The position numbers and the translations under genes are program-made. From positions 1-10,742 of the forward strand of contig JDFH01000013.1 in NCBI GenBank assembly GCA_000564995.1: a stretch of 10,742 bases of DNA, given 5' to 3'. Origin of the DNA: Atopobium sp. ICM42b. Lineage in GTDB: Bacteria > Actinomycetota > Coriobacteriia > Coriobacteriales > Atopobiaceae. Below, piece after piece: positions 1-5,818 of this stretch (position 1 is the stretch's first letter; each line of letters opens with the position of its first letter). The notes under the pieces were generated by a model. The model searched no databases, was not told the origin of the DNA, and saw only the letters and a program-made list of their open reading frames with translations.

Positions 1-7
1 GCCACGT

Positions 8-180
8 AGTCTATCTTTTACGCGCCTGATTTCTGCAAAGAATCTGTAAATTCTGCCTGAAAACGTTAAAGAAACTGTGGATTTGCCTGATTTCTGCAAA
101 GAATCGGTGCTGCAAATACAGATTCTTTGCACTTTTCAGGCGCGCGATGGCGAGAAGAGCGCCTGACGAGAAACCCGTGC
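8..180 (-). repeat. Dispersed modular intergenic repeat, copy A
   Basis: Read on the minus strand this 173-bp segment matches 4346-4518 over its whole length without gaps; I count about 12 differences, or roughly 93% identity. The core element is 21-144, bounded by perfect 9-bp inverted ends CGCGCCTGA (21-29) and TCAGGCGCG (136-144). On the minus strand it has one AAAGAATC box (121-128) followed by GATTCTTT boxes at 98-105, 68-75 (degenerate, GTTTCTTT) and 37-44, spaced 30 and 31 bp. TGCAAAGAATC and GATTCTTTGCA (95-105 with 121-131) form an 11-bp inverted repeat with a 15-nt loop. A flanking part (145-180) carries TTCTCGCCA-type words. No gene is supported here. The identity of the family is unknown to me. 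Confidence 0.9.
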
Positions 181-214
181 GCTCGGGTGTTGGGCCGCGG
201 AGTTTTTGGCCATG

Positions 215-250
215 AAAAAAGACCTGGCACCGTGTGGTACCAGGTCTTTT
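215..250 (-). terminator. Rho-independent terminator of the nfnAB operon
   Basis: AAAAGACCTGG (217-227) pairs with CCAGGTCTTTT (240-250). The stem continues inward past one C-A mismatch through ACC/GGT to a GTGT tetraloop. On the minus strand the stem is followed by more T residues (complement of A215-A216), giving a run of six T. It lies about 75 bp beyond the nfnB stop codon, so it should end that transcript. It could work weakly in the other direction too, because the left arm also starts with A residues. Confidence 0.85.
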
Positions 251-325
251 GTGATTGCATGTTAGCTTGCTGTGTCAGCTGTAACTGAACTGCAAGCCAA
301 AGCTACGTCAGCCAGAACCGGCGGA

Positions 326-1723
326 CTAGCCGAGGTGCTTGGTGATGGAAGCAGCTGCTACCTTACCAGCGCCCATTGCCAGAATGACGGTTGCAGCACC
401 AGTTACGATGTCGCCGCCAGCCCAGATGCGAGGATCAGAAGTGCGGCCCTCTTCGTCGGCCTCAATGTAGCCCCACTTGTTGAGCTTGATATCGCCGATC
501 ATCTTTGCGAATGGGTTAGCGTTAGTGCCGATTGCAGAAATTGCAACGTCGCAAGGAATGTCCTCGATAGCACCCTCGATAGCAACTGGACGACGACGTC
601 CGTCAGCGTCAGGCTCGCCGAGCTCCATCTTCTGGACGCGAACTGCGCAAACTGCGCCGTCCTCGCCAGCGACAAACTCGAGAGGGGAGACGAGAGGAAG
701 AACCTCAACGCCCTCAGCCTTTGCGTGGTGCAGCTCTGCACGACGAGCAGGCATCTCGTCCTCGGTACGACGGTAAGCAATGATTGCACGCTCAGCACCA
801 AGACGCTTAGCAGTACGAACAGCGTCCATAGCAACGTTGCCGCCACCAAAGACAACGACGTTCTTGCCGTGCTTGGTTGGAGTGTCATACTCAGGGAAGT
901 TGTTAGCCTTCATGAGGTTAACGCGGGTGAGGTACTCGTTTGCAAAGAAGACGTTTGGCAGGTTCTCACCAGGGATGTTGAGAAGCTTTGGAAGGCCAGC
1001 GCCAGTTGCAATATAGATTGCGTCAAAGCCCTGCTCAAAGAGCTCTTCTGCATCGGTGATACGACCGACAACAGAGTTGAACTCAAACTTAACGCCCAGC
1101 TCCTGAAGGCCGTCAATCTCGCGCTTAACAACAGCCTTTGGAAGACGGAACTCAGGAATACCGTAGACCAGAACGCCGCCGCCAGTGAAGAATGCCTCAA
1201 AGACGGTAACGTCAAAGCCGTTACGAGCAAGCTCGCCAGCGCAAGCAATACCGGAAGGACCGGAGCCTACAACTGCAACCTTCTTGCCGTTCTTTGGAGC
1301 GATAGCTGGCTTGGAAGCAAGCTCAGGCTGGTCGCCAAGGAAGCGCTCAAGCTGACCAATAGCAACTGGTTCGCTGCGCTTACCCATGATGCAGACGCCC
1401 TCGCACTGGTTCTCCTGTGGGCAAACACGACCACAAACTGCAGGAAGCATGGAGGACTCGCGGATGATGTCAAGACCGCGACCAAACTCCTCTGCACGGA
1501 TAGCCTCGATGAAGCGAGGAATGTTGATGTTTACAGGGCAGCCCTGAACGCACAGTGGATTCTTACAATCCAGGCAGCGGTTTGCCTCTGCAATTGCCAT
1601 CTCTTTAGTGAAACCCTTGTCGACAGGGCGGAAGTCTTGTGCGCGCTCTGTAGCTGGCTCTTCGTTGTCAGCTGTACGAGGTGCCTTGACGTTTGGAATA
1701 TAGCGACCGTTTACTTGTGGCAT
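326..1723 (-). CDS. nfnB: NfnB / glutamate-synthase small-subunit-like NADPH flavoprotein
   Basis: This is a flavoprotein of about 465 residues from the GltD/NfnB/SudA family. The N-terminal iron-sulfur domain has cysteines at about 50, 53, 58 and 62 and at 97, 101, 107 and 111 (CGRVCP...CEGVC), expected to hold two [4Fe-4S] clusters. An FAD-binding GSGPSG lies at about 153 and an NADP-binding GGGNVAMD at about 293. The C-terminal AGGDIVTG near 436 completes the FAD site. Alone it would be called the NADPH-dependent glutamate synthase small chain. The overlapping upstream gene is an NfnA/SudB-type reductase, so the better reading is the large subunit of NADH-dependent reduced ferredoxin:NADP+ oxidoreductase, a cytoplasmic electron-bifurcating transhydrogenase. 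I chose the ATG at 1723 (MPQV) with GAGG five bases upstream; a GTG at 1729 is an equally possible in-frame start. The gene overlaps nfnA by 13-19 bp, which implies translational coupling. Confidence 0.9.
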   Translation of the reverse strand: MPQVNGRYIPNVKAPRTADNEEPATERAQDFRPVDKGFTKEMAIAEANRCLDCKNPLCVQGCPVNINIPRFIEAIRAEEFGRGLDIIRESSMLPAVCGRVCPQENQCEGVCIMGKRSEPVAIGQLERFLGDQPELASKPAIAPKNGKKVAVVGSGPSGIACAGELARNGFDVTVFEAFFTGGGVLVYGIPEFRLPKAVVKREIDGLQELGVKFEFNSVVGRITDAEELFEQGFDAIYIATGAGLPKLLNIPGENLPNVFFANEYLTRVNLMKANNFPEYDTPTKHGKNVVVFGGGNVAMDAVRTAKRLGAERAIIAYRRTEDEMPARRAELHHAKAEGVEVLPLVSPLEFVAGEDGAVCAVRVQKMELGEPDADGRRRPVAIEGAIEDIPCDVAISAIGTNANPFAKMIGDIKLNKWGYIEADEEGRTSDPRIWAGGDIVTGAATVILAMGAGKVAAASITKHLG

Positions 1724-2553
1724 GCGCACCTCGTCTCCTCGTAAGCCTTGATGGACTGGCCTTCCTCGGTGAGGTAGGCTGCCTGACGTGCGCGAAGGTC
1801 GTTCCAGTCAACCTTGGTTGCGTCAAAGTCAGGACCGTCAACACAAGCAAACTTGGTCTCGCCGCCAACCTCAACACGGCAGCAACCGCACATACCAGTG
1901 CCGTCAACCATGATTGGGTTCAGAGAAGCGATGATAGGTGTGTCATACTTCTCGGCAGTGAGAGTGGAGAACTTCATCATTGGAACTGGGCCAACGCAGA
2001 ATACGCGGTCGACCTGCTTGTCCTGCAGAAGACGCTCGAGAGGTGCGGTTACAACGCCCTTCTCGCCAAGAGAACCGTCGTCTGTGGTGATGTGGATGTG
2101 ATCGTCGTCCAGAATGGAACGGAACTGATCCTCAAGCAGCAGCAGCTCTTTGGTACGAGCGCCCATGATTGCGTGGACCTCGCGGCCAGCAGCTACGAGC
2201 TGACGAGCAACAGGGAAGGCGATAGCCAGGCCAACGCCGCCGCCGATAACTGCCCATTTGCCCTCGCCCATCTCGGTAGGCTCACCCAGAGGACCAGTGA
2301 CGTCCTGCAGGAAATCACCAACCTCGTAGGTAGAAAGCATCCTGGTGGTCTTGCCGATTACCATGAAGATAAACTCGACCCAACCCTCCTCAGGATTCCA
2401 ATCCGCAAAGGTAAATGGAACGCGCTCGCCACACTCATTTGCGCGGACCATAAGGAACTGACCAGCATGTGCATGCTTGGCCATCTGTGGTGCCTCGATG
2501 CGGAACTTGAAGACCTTCTCGGAGAACTGAGTCTTTTCGAGGATCTTATACAT
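1711..2553 (-). CDS. nfnA: NfnA / SudB ferredoxin-NADP+ reductase subunit alpha
   Basis: This 280-residue protein has the ferredoxin-NADP reductase fold. The N-terminal FAD barrel includes the HAGQF (about 29-33) and RVPFTF (44-49) regions. The nucleotide-binding stretch GGGVGLAIAFPVA is at about 104-116, and a C-terminal [2Fe-2S] site has Cys222, Cys224/225 and Cys237. Asp217 in MVDGTGMC is at the position that, as I recall for SudB proteins, gives an unusual Asp(Cys)3 cluster ligation. In the NfnAB complex this subunit exchanges electrons with NADH. It is the first gene of a two-gene minus-strand operon and its end overlaps the start of nfnB. The ATG at 2553 is preceded by a strong AGGAGAGGAG Shine-Dalgarno about 9 bases upstream. 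Homologous pairs are sometimes annotated as sulfide dehydrogenase or dihydroorotate-dehydrogenase electron transfer subunit. The nearby genes do not include pyrD, so the Nfn reading is favoured. Confidence 0.9.
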   Translation of the reverse strand: MYKILEKTQFSEKVFKFRIEAPQMAKHAHAGQFLMVRANECGERVPFTFADWNPEEGWVEFIFMVIGKTTRMLSTYEVGDFLQDVTGPLGEPTEMGEGKWAVIGGGVGLAIAFPVARQLVAAGREVHAIMGARTKELLLLEDQFRSILDDDHIHITTDDGSLGEKGVVTAPLERLLQDKQVDRVFCVGPVPMMKFSTLTAEKYDTPIIASLNPIMVDGTGMCGCCRVEVGGETKFACVDGPDFDATKVDWNDLRARQAAYLTEEGQSIKAYEETRCACHK

Positions 2554-2730
2554 TCAGCGGTACTCCTCTCCTAACACAACAAAACTGCGAGTGAGTTGAC
2601 GCGCCGCACTACAGTGTGCCTTCTGGCGAGAAGACAGTAGTAGGTGACGCATGTATCTCACGCATACGAGGTCTGGGTAACCCCGTATTCGCAAACAACA
2701 TATCTATTGTACTATTTGCGCATGATTCAA
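2554..2730 (-). promoter_or_regulatory. nfnAB upstream leader with weak promoter candidate
   Basis: Reading the minus strand, TTGAAT (2730-2725) is followed after 18 bp by TAGATA (2706-2701); TACAAT (2711-2706) is a better -10 match but lies only 13 bp from that -35. Either would leave a leader of roughly 140 nt before the nfnA ATG. The leader contains GGGTTACCC-like and GCGAATACG...CGTATGCG segments that could fold, and one copy of the TGGCGAGAA word (2624-2632) common in the repeats. I do not recognise a known riboswitch, and the promoter call is weak. Confidence 0.25.
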
Positions 2731-2780
2731 GACATGAGTAATTCATGAATGAGCATAAATATTTCGTAGAATGTTTTGCC

Positions 2781-2863
2781 TGCTAGCTGCAGAGGGCGAG
2801 AAGTTCGGTGGGCTCGTGACGTGACGGCATGCGGAGGAGCGCGGTGACTGCTAGCTGCGGAGG
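2781..2863. repeat. 15-bp near-perfect direct repeat at the 3' end of pth
   Basis: TGCTAGCTGCAGAGG (2781-2795) recurs as TGCTAGCTGCGGAGG (2849-2863), one mismatch apart. The second copy covers the pth stop codon, which sits inside CTAGCT. Between them lie CGTGACGTG (2815-2823), GCATGCGG (2827-2834) and GCGCGGTGA (2839-2847), all of which also occur upstream of pth. A local duplication of the gene end is the simplest explanation. I see no clear terminator for pth here. Confidence 0.6.
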
Positions 2864-3432
2864 AGCTGCTCCACCTGATCGGCGGCCGCCTGAGCGGTGA
2901 CCAGGAAGTCTTCCAGGTTGTTTCCCTTGAGCTCGCGCAGAACAAAGTCTGCCACCGGCATCTTTCCAGGAGGGCGACCGATGCCAAACTGCAGGCGCAT
3001 AAAATCCCTGTTCTGGAGCTTGTCGGCGATGGAGCGCAGGCCGTTATGCGAGTTGAGTCCGCCGCCTTCTTTGAAGTTGAGCTGGCCCTCTGCGAGGTCA
3101 ACTTCGTCGTGAATGACCAGGATTTGCGCAGGTTGAAGGTGGTGTGCACGAGCAAGTTTAGAGAGGGGACCACCGCTGGTGTTCATGAAGTCCTGGGGTT
3201 TGGCCAGGAGTACACGGCGTTTCTCGCCAGATGCGGCGCCGGGAGCTGAGGCTTGAGCTGCGGGAAGGGTGATCTCCGCGACCTGGCAGCCCGCCTCGCT
3301 TTTCCAATACGAAACGCCGTGGCGCTCGGCAAGGGCATCGACGACGGCAAAACCAGCATTGTGCCTGGTGCGCGCGTATTTTTCGCCAGGATTTCCCAGG
3401 CCCGCTACAAGCACAATTTTGTTACCGTGCAT
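2851..3432 (-). CDS. pth: Peptidyl-tRNA hydrolase
   Basis: This 193-residue cytoplasmic enzyme cleaves peptidyl-tRNA that drops off ribosomes, recycling tRNA. Family motifs are all present: GLGNPGEKYA...RHNAGF at 11-28 with Asn14 and catalytic His24, KPQDFMNTSG at 78-87 with Asn84, IHDEVDL at 107-113 with Asp109, and SHNGLRS at 128-134 with the substrate-binding Asn130. These match the E. coli residues N10, H20, N68, D93 and N114. An Ala/Pro/Gly-rich insertion (about residues 57-72) sits between the strand after Cys49 and the KPQDFMN strand; it is not part of the catalytic site. The ATG at 3432 has a GGAAGGAA Shine-Dalgarno just upstream. The gene is divergent from pcp across a 193-bp spacer. 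There is no close operon partner, since nfnA starts about 300 bp downstream after a separate leader. Confidence 0.96.
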   Translation of the reverse strand: MHGNKIVLVAGLGNPGEKYARTRHNAGFAVVDALAERHGVSYWKSEAGCQVAEITLPAAQASAPGAASGEKRRVLLAKPQDFMNTSGGPLSKLARAHHLQPAQILVIHDEVDLAEGQLNFKEGGGLNSHNGLRSIADKLQNRDFMRLQFGIGRPPGKMPVADFVLRELKGNNLEDFLVTAQAAADQVEQLLRS

Positions 3433-3560
3433 CGAATTTCCTTCCGTTTGAGATGTGTACGTTTATGATGGTAAGGGAAAACGACAGGTTCGACCAGCGT
3501 GAACTGAGCTCGCGGTTGGCAGTCTAGCGGCGGCGCGCGTGACGTGCAGCGATCGGCGCG

Positions 3561-3588
3561 CGGTGAGCAGCGTGCGGTGAGCAGCGTG
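3561..3588. repeat. 14-bp perfect tandem duplication in the pth-pcp spacer
   Basis: CGGTGAGCAGCGTG occurs twice back to back (3561-3574 and 3575-3588). The divergent spacer 3433-3625 is otherwise GC-rich. It also holds CGTGACGTG (3538-3546), GCGCGGTGA (3558-3566) and GCATGCGG (3593-3600), shared with the other side of pth. I see no convincing promoter boxes for pcp. Its ribosome binding site GGAGG (3617-3621) lies only four bases before the ATG, slightly tight. Confidence 0.85.
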
Positions 3589-3625
3589 CGGGGCATGCGG
3601 CGTTCAACTGAGGTGCGGAGGCAAA

Positions 3626-4315
3626 ATGAAGAAGATTCTGGTTACCGGATTTGAGCCTTTTGGTGGCGCGAAAATCAATCCAGCTTGGGAGGCCGTGAAG
3701 GCGTTGCCCGAGACTATTGTCGGTGCCCAAGTGATAAAACTGCACGTACCTGTTGAGTTTGGCGCTGGCGCTCAGAAGGTTATCGACGCGCTTGAAGCGG
3801 AGCGTCCCGAGATTGTGCTTTGCGTGGGCCAAGCGGGTGGAAGAAGCAAGATTACGCCCGAGTTTGTGGGCATCAACTGGGCTCACGCGCGAATCCCCGA
3901 CAACGCGGGCAAGCAGCCGCTCTCGCAGCGCATCATCGACGGCGCTCCCGACGCGTATTTTGCGTCACTGCCGGTAAACGCCATGGTTGCCGCCATGAAC
4001 CAGGCGGAGATCCCCGCGGCGGTCTCGTACACTGCGGGAACGTACGTCTGCAACGACGTCATGTATCAGGTCCTTCACGCGCTGGCCACGAGATTCCCGG
4101 AGACTCGCGGTACGTTTCTGCACGTACCGTTCGCAACAGAGCAGGTTGTCGAGAAAAACGCTGCAGCTGCCGAGAAGGCTGCTGCCGCCGAGAAGACCCG
4201 CCAGGTTCCAAGCATGTCGCTGGAGATGATGACTCGCGGACTGCAGATTGCACTGGAAGCGGCGCTTGCGAACGATGTTGACCTTGCGGATTCCGAAAGC
4301 GGAACGACCTGCTAG
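3626..4315 (+). CDS. pcp: Pyrrolidone-carboxylate (pyroglutamyl) peptidase I
   Basis: This cytoplasmic cysteine peptidase (family C15) removes N-terminal pyroglutamate from peptides. At 229 residues it is slightly longer than the usual 200-215. Visible motifs are GFEPFGG near the N-terminus (8-14), VGQAGGR (67-73), TPEF with catalytic Glu79, TAGTYVCN with nucleophile Cys142, and FLHVPF with His166. This triad lies two residues before the E81/C144/H168 numbering known for the Bacillus enzyme. After the catalytic histidine there is an extra Ala/Glu/Lys-rich stretch with two AAAAEK-like units (about 179-192), before the normal PSMSLE helix that closes the fold. It is the only plus-strand gene in the window, divergent from pth and convergent with prs. 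It probably scavenges amino acids from peptides in a peptide-fermenting organism (inference). Confidence 0.96.
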   Translation: MKKILVTGFEPFGGAKINPAWEAVKALPETIVGAQVIKLHVPVEFGAGAQKVIDALEAERPEIVLCVGQAGGRSKITPEFVGINWAHARIPDNAGKQPLSQRIIDGAPDAYFASLPVNAMVAAMNQAEIPAAVSYTAGTYVCNDVMYQVLHALATRFPETRGTFLHVPFATEQVVEKNAAAAEKAAAAEKTRQVPSMSLEMMTRGLQIALEAALANDVDLADSESGTTC

Positions 4316-4345
4316 AACACGTGCTGCTGAGGGCGGTTTGCGAGC

Positions 4346-4518
4346 GCACGGGTTTCTCGCCAGGCGCGCTTCTCGCCATCGCGCGCCTGAAAAGTGCAAA
4401 GAATCTGTATTTGCAGCACCGATTCTTTGCAGAAATCAGGCAAATCCACCGATTCTTTTATGCTTTTAGGCAAAATTTACAGATTCTTTGATGAAATCAG
4501 GCGCGTGAAAGATAGACT
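4346..4518 (+). repeat. Dispersed modular intergenic repeat, copy B
   Basis: This 173-bp copy lies just after pcp and is the direct-strand partner of copy A. The core element 4382-4505 is 124 bp with inverted ends CGCGCCTGA (4382-4390) and TCAGGCGCG (4497-4505). The inverted box AAAGAATC is at 4398-4405 and direct boxes GATTCTTT are at 4421, 4451 and 4482. The boxes are followed by a shared scaffold, AGGCAAA at 4438 and 4468. TGCAAAGAATC (4395-4405) pairs with GATTCTTTGCA (4421-4431). The left flank has two TTCTCGCCA words (4354-4362, 4370-4378). No transposase or gene accompanies it. Confidence 0.92.
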
Positions 4519-4539
4519 GTCTGGCCCTGAATTTTTGAG

Positions 4540-4657
4540 CCTGAAAACCTCGCCATGTCTGAGTAAAACAGCTCAGACATGGCGAGAAAAACCGGCAAAA
4601 CCACTCAGACTTGGCGTGTTTTCCGGCAAATCGTTCAGACATGGCGAGAAAATCAGG
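4540..4657 (+). repeat. Second repeat block: same architecture, different core
   Basis: The block starts CCTGAAAA and ends AAATCAGG, like the core of copies A-C. It is 118 bp, against 116 bp for the matching span of copy B (4386-4501). It has one inverted core, CTCGCCATGTCTGAG (4549-4563), then three direct cores: CTCAGACATGGCGAG (4572-4586), a diverged one at 4604-4617 and TCAGACATGGCGAG (4635-4648). The TCAGAC starts are 32 and 30 bp apart. CGGCAAA follows the first two direct cores (4593-4599, 4624-4630), where copy B has AGGCAAA. The first pair forms a perfect 15-bp hairpin with loop TAAAACAG. On the minus strand that hairpin is followed by GTTTT, so it might act as a backup terminator for prs. 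Confidence 0.85.
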
Positions 4658-4743
4658 CGCGCAGCAGGCGTGCACTGATCGCGCGCCAGCTCACACCGCT
4701 ACCTGGCGAGAAACCCGGTCCACTCTCAGCGTTTCCGCACAAG

Positions 4744-4776
4744 AAACCCGGTATCCACACGAAATGGATACCGGGT
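4744..4776 (-). terminator. Stem-loop terminator of the prs transcript
   Basis: ACCCGGTATCCA (4746-4757) and TGGATACCGGGT (4765-4776) form a perfect 12-bp stem with a 7-nt loop. On the minus strand it lies about 47 bp past the prs stop codon and is followed by TTCTTG, a short and interrupted T run. Strength is therefore uncertain, but position and stem quality support termination of the long minus-strand cluster. From here back to pcp (4316-4822) there is no gene, only repeats. Confidence 0.75.
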
Positions 4777-4822
4777 AGAAATCACTCGCAACCTGTGAGC
4801 CACGCGCAACTGACTTGCAATC

Positions 4823-5818
4823 TTACAGGTTGAAGTCGCCGCCGAAAATGTCGGAGACAGGGCGATCGGTGTAGACAGCGTAAATTGCCTCGGCAAGCTC
4901 GTTTGCAATGGTAATCGTCTTAATCTTGGAACCTTCCTGGTTTGCTGCAGCGCAAGGAATTGCATCAGTAACCACACATTCCTCGATAGGAGCACTATTG
5001 AGGCGCTCAATTGCAGGACCAGAGAAGACGCCGTGGGTAGCGCAGACGTAGATGTCGCCCGCGCCCATTTCCTTCAGCTTGACAACAGAAGCGCAGAGGG
5101 TACCTGCGGTATCAATCATGTCGTCGTTAACAATGCAGGTCTTGCCCTTGATATCGCCGATGATACCCATAACAGCACTCTCGTTGTGACGAGGACGGCT
5201 CTTATGTGCAATAGCAAGGCCGCAGTCAAGGTAGTCGGAAAGCTTCTTAGCTGCCTTTGCTCGACCCATATCAGGGGAGACAACAACGGTATTCTCCCAG
5301 TCAAATGGCTTGTTCTTAAAGTAATCGCCCAGAAGGTAGAGAGCAGTCAGGTGAGAAACAGGAATGTCAAAGAAGCCCTGGATCTGGCCCTGGTGCAGGT
5401 CAAGGGTGATGACGCGGTCAACGCCAGCGTTCTCAAGCAGGTTTGCCATCAGACGAGCGGTAATAGGCTCGCGAGCAGCGGCTTTGCGGTCCTGACGAGC
5501 ATATGCGTAGTGAGGGATAACCACAGTAAAGCTGTTAGCAGATGCGCGCTTTGCGGCGTCAGCAACAATCAGCGTTTCCATAACCAGGTCGTTGACGTTG
5601 ACACCAGCCAAAGATTGAATGAAGAAGACCTCGTCGCCGCGGACAGACTCGTCAAAGCGAGCATAGATTTCTCCGTTAGCAAACTTCTCAAGGAGAAGAC
5701 CTTGTAGCTCTAGGTGAAGAATGTCTGCAACTTTACGAGCCAGTTCAGGGTTGCCTGTACCGGTGTAGAGCTTGATGTTTCTAGCAACTAATAGCGGATC
5801 ACTCAGGTTCTCGAACAT
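4823..5818 (-). CDS. prs: Ribose-phosphate pyrophosphokinase (PRPP synthetase)
   Basis: This cytoplasmic enzyme converts ribose 5-phosphate and ATP to PRPP for nucleotide, histidine and tryptophan synthesis. The 331 residues contain FANGEI near 46-51, the catalytic flexible loop YARQDRKAAAREPITA (106-121), DLHQGQIQGFF (140-150) and PDMGRAKAA (182-190). The PRPP-binding loop VNDDMIDTAGT (230-240) differs from the commoner VDDMIDTGGT by a small substitution and spacing change. Length is slightly above the usual 310-320 because of a short N-terminal extension. The start ATG (5818) directly follows the glmU stop codon with no spacer, and a GAGG inside the last glmU codons serves as its ribosome binding site, so translation is coupled. 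It is the last gene of the cluster, ended by the stem-loop at 4746-4776. The adjacency of glmU and prs is common in bacteria. Confidence 0.97.
   Translation of the reverse strand: MFENLSDPLLVARNIKLYTGTGNPELARKVADILHLELQGLLLEKFANGEIYARFDESVRGDEVFFIQSLAGVNVNDLVMETLIVADAAKRASANSFTVVIPHYAYARQDRKAAAREPITARLMANLLENAGVDRVITLDLHQGQIQGFFDIPVSHLTALYLLGDYFKNKPFDWENTVVVSPDMGRAKAAKKLSDYLDCGLAIAHKSRPRHNESAVMGIIGDIKGKTCIVNDDMIDTAGTLCASVVKLKEMGAGDIYVCATHGVFSGPAIERLNSAPIEECVVTDAIPCAAANQEGSKIKTITIANELAEAIYAVYTDRPVSDIFGGDFNL

Noticed and set aside
66..260. A small open frame in repeat copy A whose peptide also appears in copy B (near 4330-4469)
   Set aside because: The shared peptide simply reflects the shared repeat DNA. 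Copy C does not keep the frame, one frame runs through the terminator stem, and the conserved feature is box spacing, not codons.
272..1744. A long plus-strand open frame of about 490 codons across nfnB
   Set aside because: It lies antisense to a clear NfnB homologue, has no recognisable motifs, and its composition is that of a complement-strand shadow.
326..2553. Glutamate synthase as the sole function of the first operon
   Set aside because: No large glutamate synthase subunit is nearby, and the overlapping NfnA/SudB-type partner fits a transhydrogenase better. A GltD-like role cannot be fully excluded.
4382..4657. CRISPR array suggested by units of about 30 bp
   Set aside because: The constant part (GGCAAA) is very short, the longer words are themselves repeated and not unique spacers, there are only a few units, and no cas gene is present.
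4346..4822. Insertion sequence or transposon remnant
   Set aside because: The ends are inverted, but there is no transposase fragment and I see no flanking target duplication. A non-autonomous MITE-like origin remains possible.
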